Assembly (NCBI RefSeq): GCF_025993685.1
Contig: NZ_DAJPEN010000001.1
Location: 3,782,001-3,846,000, forward strand
Reading direction: 5' to 3'
From: Bacteroides mediterraneensis
GTDB taxonomy: Bacteria; Bacteroidota; Bacteroidia; Bacteroidales; Bacteroidaceae
Length of the DNA: 64,000 nucleotides
Shown piece by piece: positions 62,220 through 64,000 of this stretch. The first letter of the stretch is position 1. Each line of letters begins with the position of its first letter. Below the pieces are notes generated by a model. The model worked only from the letters and a program-made list of their open reading frames with translations, made no database searches and was not told the origin of the DNA. Both the position numbers and the translations under genes were made by a program.

Positions 62220-63779
62220 ATGAAAAAAATATTCAACTATATTATAGCCGGATGTCTGGCAACGTCTTTTACCGGTTGCTTGGACATGGAACCTGTTAGT
62301 AGTATTACTGATGTAAACTATTGGAAAGATGCGGCACAATTTGAAGCATTTAATGTAGGACTTCACGGTTTATTACGTGAAAGATCTTATACCATCTTCG
62401 AATTAGGAGAACCTCGTGCCGACATTTATAATTCCAACCCATTTACAGGAGAAGCAACTCAGGGAGTGGAAAGAATGATTGACAACACGCTGAATGCAGC
62501 AAATCCTGTCATTAGTAATTATGGTGATTTCTACGTATTAATCAACCAATTAAACCTGATGATCAATCATGCAGAATCTACCGATTTGCTGGATGCCAGC
62601 ACTAAGAACTATTATCTAGGAGAAGCATACGGTCTAAGAGCTTATGTATATTTTCACCTGTTACGTTCTTGGGGAGATGTGGTACTGCAATTGGATTACA
62701 CCAATGGTAACTCCATCGATATAGGTAACCCAAGCAAAGCAGCCTCTTCTGCTGCCGATGTAATGACACAAATCAAGAAAGACATCCAAAGTTCAGAAGA
62801 TGCTTTTGGTGATGATTATTCATTCAAATATGGTAAATGTTATTGGTCGAAAGCGGCTACCATGATGCTAAAAGGTGAAGTGTACTTATGGAGCGGAAAG
62901 CAAATGGGAGGCGGTGAAGCAGACTATACAACAGCCAAAAATGCATTGACGGCAGTAAAAGCAGCTGGAGTAGGATTACTAAGTAACTTCCAGAAAGTAT
63001 TTGCATACGACAATAAAGAAAATAACGAAATTATTTTCGCCATACACAATGGAAGAAATGAGTATAGCATGTGGAATGACCAATATCGTTCAACCATGGT
63101 CATGAACCAAGCAAACTTTGGCACCTATTATGACGAAAACGGCGTCTTGCTAAATGAGACCGAAATGGCTGATATGAGCGGACTGATTCGTTATCAAGTA
63201 GAACAAGATTTATATACTCAATTATTCCGGGAGGGAGATAGCAGAAAATCATACTCTATAAAAGGTATCTATAGCAAAAACAGTGATAGCGAACCACTCA
63301 CTTTTAGTGCTCCTATTGCCTATAAATTTCAGGGAGTTTTACTGGAAGGTGATGCCCAAAGAAGCTGGTTGGACGATTATCCTATTTACCGCTATGCAGA
63401 CTGCTTACTGGCATTGGCCACTGCCAAAGCTTTCTTAGGTGAAGATATCTCCACAGAAATCAACGAAGTGCGCGAACGTGCTTATGGGACGGAATATTTC
63501 AATGCTCACAAAAATGAGGTTGCATATCCTAATGACAAAGATGCTAACTTCTATTCTAATAATCGCTTTGTAGGCAGTGATGAAAATCCTATTGAGGCTA
63601 TCCTGAAAGAAAGAATGAGAGAATTCTTGTTCGAAGGGAAACGCTGGTATGATATCCGCCTGATGGGTAATGAATATGTCACTAAATATTCTAGTGCAAA
63701 CGAGAGCCGTCTGTTATGGCCACTCGATGAAAATACATTAGGAGAAAACAGTGCCTTGAAGCAAACCCCTGGATACTAA
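62220..63779 (+). CDS. SusD/RagB-family outer-membrane glycan-binding lipoprotein
   Basis: A 519-residue surface lipoprotein that caps the SusC barrel. The signal peptide ends in lipobox FTGC followed by L. A helical TPR-type scaffold carries EAYGLRAYVYFHLLRSWGDV, a strongly conserved SusD stretch, and the C-terminal ILKERMREFLFEGKRWYDIR and LWPLDENTLGEN are typical. It starts 14 bases after susC, so the pair is co-transcribed, and a strong terminator follows. Confidence 0.95.
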   Translation: MKKIFNYIIAGCLATSFTGCLDMEPVSSITDVNYWKDAAQFEAFNVGLHGLLRERSYTIFELGEPRADIYNSNPFTGEATQGVERMIDNTLNAANPVISNYGDFYVLINQLNLMINHAESTDLLDASTKNYYLGEAYGLRAYVYFHLLRSWGDVVLQLDYTNGNSIDIGNPSKAASSAADVMTQIKKDIQSSEDAFGDDYSFKYGKCYWSKAATMMLKGEVYLWSGKQMGGGEADYTTAKNALTAVKAAGVGLLSNFQKVFAYDNKENNEIIFAIHNGRNEYSMWNDQYRSTMVMNQANFGTYYDENGVLLNETEMADMSGLIRYQVEQDLYTQLFREGDSRKSYSIKGIYSKNSDSEPLTFSAPIAYKFQGVLLEGDAQRSWLDDYPIYRYADCLLALATAKAFLGEDISTEINEVRERAYGTEYFNAHKNEVAYPNDKDANFYSNNRFVGSDENPIEAILKERMREFLFEGKRWYDIRLMGNEYVTKYSSANESRLLWPLDENTLGENSALKQTPGY

Positions 63780-63797
63780 TCTCCATATAAAATTTAC

Positions 63798-63850
63798 AAA
63801 GGCCTTAGAATTTTCTCCAAGAAATAAGGGGAAAACTCTAAGGCCTTTTT
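63798..63850 (+). terminator. Terminator after the second susD
   Basis: A stem of about 20 bp (AAAGGCCTTAGAATTTTC against GAAAACTCTAAGGCCTTT, one mismatch, continuing as CTCC/GGGG) ends in a T run, 19 bases after the SusD stop. Confidence 0.9.
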
Positions 63851-63897
63851 GTATGAGAGCACCTTTATCCATGTGAATACCCTAACATCAATATTAT

Positions 63898-64000
63898 ATG
63901 AAAAAATTATTTTTAGGAATCTGTTTATTTTTTATCGCCCTGACCGAAGGGTTTCCACAAAAGGTTTACACGCCTGACTGGAAATCTCTAGATAAACGTC
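63898..64000 (+). CDS. Probable GH29 alpha-L-fucosidase, N-terminus only (cut by window edge)
   Basis: Thirty-four codons are in view: a signal peptide (MKKLFLGICLFF, ending near GFPQ) followed by KVYTPDWKSLDKR. The Y-x-P-x-W-x-SLD-x-R pattern is how many GH29 fucosidases begin, just before the WF.DAKFGIF motif that would lie beyond the edge. It sits downstream of susD behind a terminator. Fucose removal beside sialidase genes would suit host-glycan use. The call is tentative because no catalytic sequence is visible. Confidence 0.55.
   Translation, partial: MKKLFLGICLFFIALTEGFPQKVYTPDWKSLDKR

Noticed and set aside
1..64000. tRNA, rRNA, riboswitch and insertion-sequence searches by eye
   Set aside because: No cloverleaf, CCA-ended tRNA, conserved rRNA segment, known riboswitch core, transposase or terminal inverted repeats were recognised; a covariance-model search would be needed to exclude them fully.

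Overview
The window is a piece of a Bacteroidales gut-commensal chromosome of the Bacteroides/Phocaeicola type. The evidence is two SusC/SusD outer-membrane glycan import systems, a one-protein hybrid two-component regulator, many secreted glycoside hydrolases, and promoters of the Bacteroides form (TAnnTTTG at -7, TTTG near -33). I saw no rRNA or tRNA gene, CRISPR array, transposase or integrase.

Layout. 0-10.2 kb: the end of a polysaccharide utilisation locus read leftward (start of a susD, a complete susC, a hybrid two-component regulator) with a divergent GH51 arabinofuranosidase. 10.2-21.6 kb: a self-contained leftward block of three tandem GH92 alpha-mannosidases and a GH2 beta-galactosidase, bracketed by two nearly identical, directly repeated small-RNA-like elements. 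21.7-33.4 kb: mostly housekeeping genes (mnmA, an unknown conserved protein, a U32 peptidase-family protein, dusB, PAP2 phosphatase, SDR epimerase, cation efflux, rnr, a 41-residue basic protein, cysE) with a cluster of DnaA boxes at 24.4 kb. 33.5-45.4 kb: L-rhamnose catabolism (kinase, isomerase, permease, aldolase, lactaldehyde reductase), its AraC-type activator, and a GH30-GH78 pair that would release rhamnose. 45.5-50.2 kb: a five-gene membrane/protease/regulator cassette of unknown role and an AT-rich WG-repeat lipoprotein. 50.3-64 kb: sialic-acid use (ROK regulator, mutarotase, lyase, epimerase, MFS transporter, YhcH, sialidase), then a second susC/susD pair and the start of a probable GH29 fucosidase.

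How the parts fit. The first locus probably senses an arabinose-containing glycan through the hybrid regulator. Shared GTCCACC boxes in both intergenic regions flanking its gene are the likely operators. The GH92/GH2 block would trim mannose and galactose from host or yeast glycans. The rhamnose genes take rhamnose freed by GH78 to lactaldehyde and dihydroxyacetone phosphate, and then propanediol. The nan genes release sialic acid, mutarotate it, import it, cleave it to ManNAc and pyruvate, and epimerise ManNAc to GlcNAc.

The least explained parts are the paired small-RNA-like repeats, two tandem arrays of 21-22 bp palindromic units upstream of glycosidase operons, the cassette at 45.9-48.5 kb with its palindromic operators, and the DnaA-box cluster.
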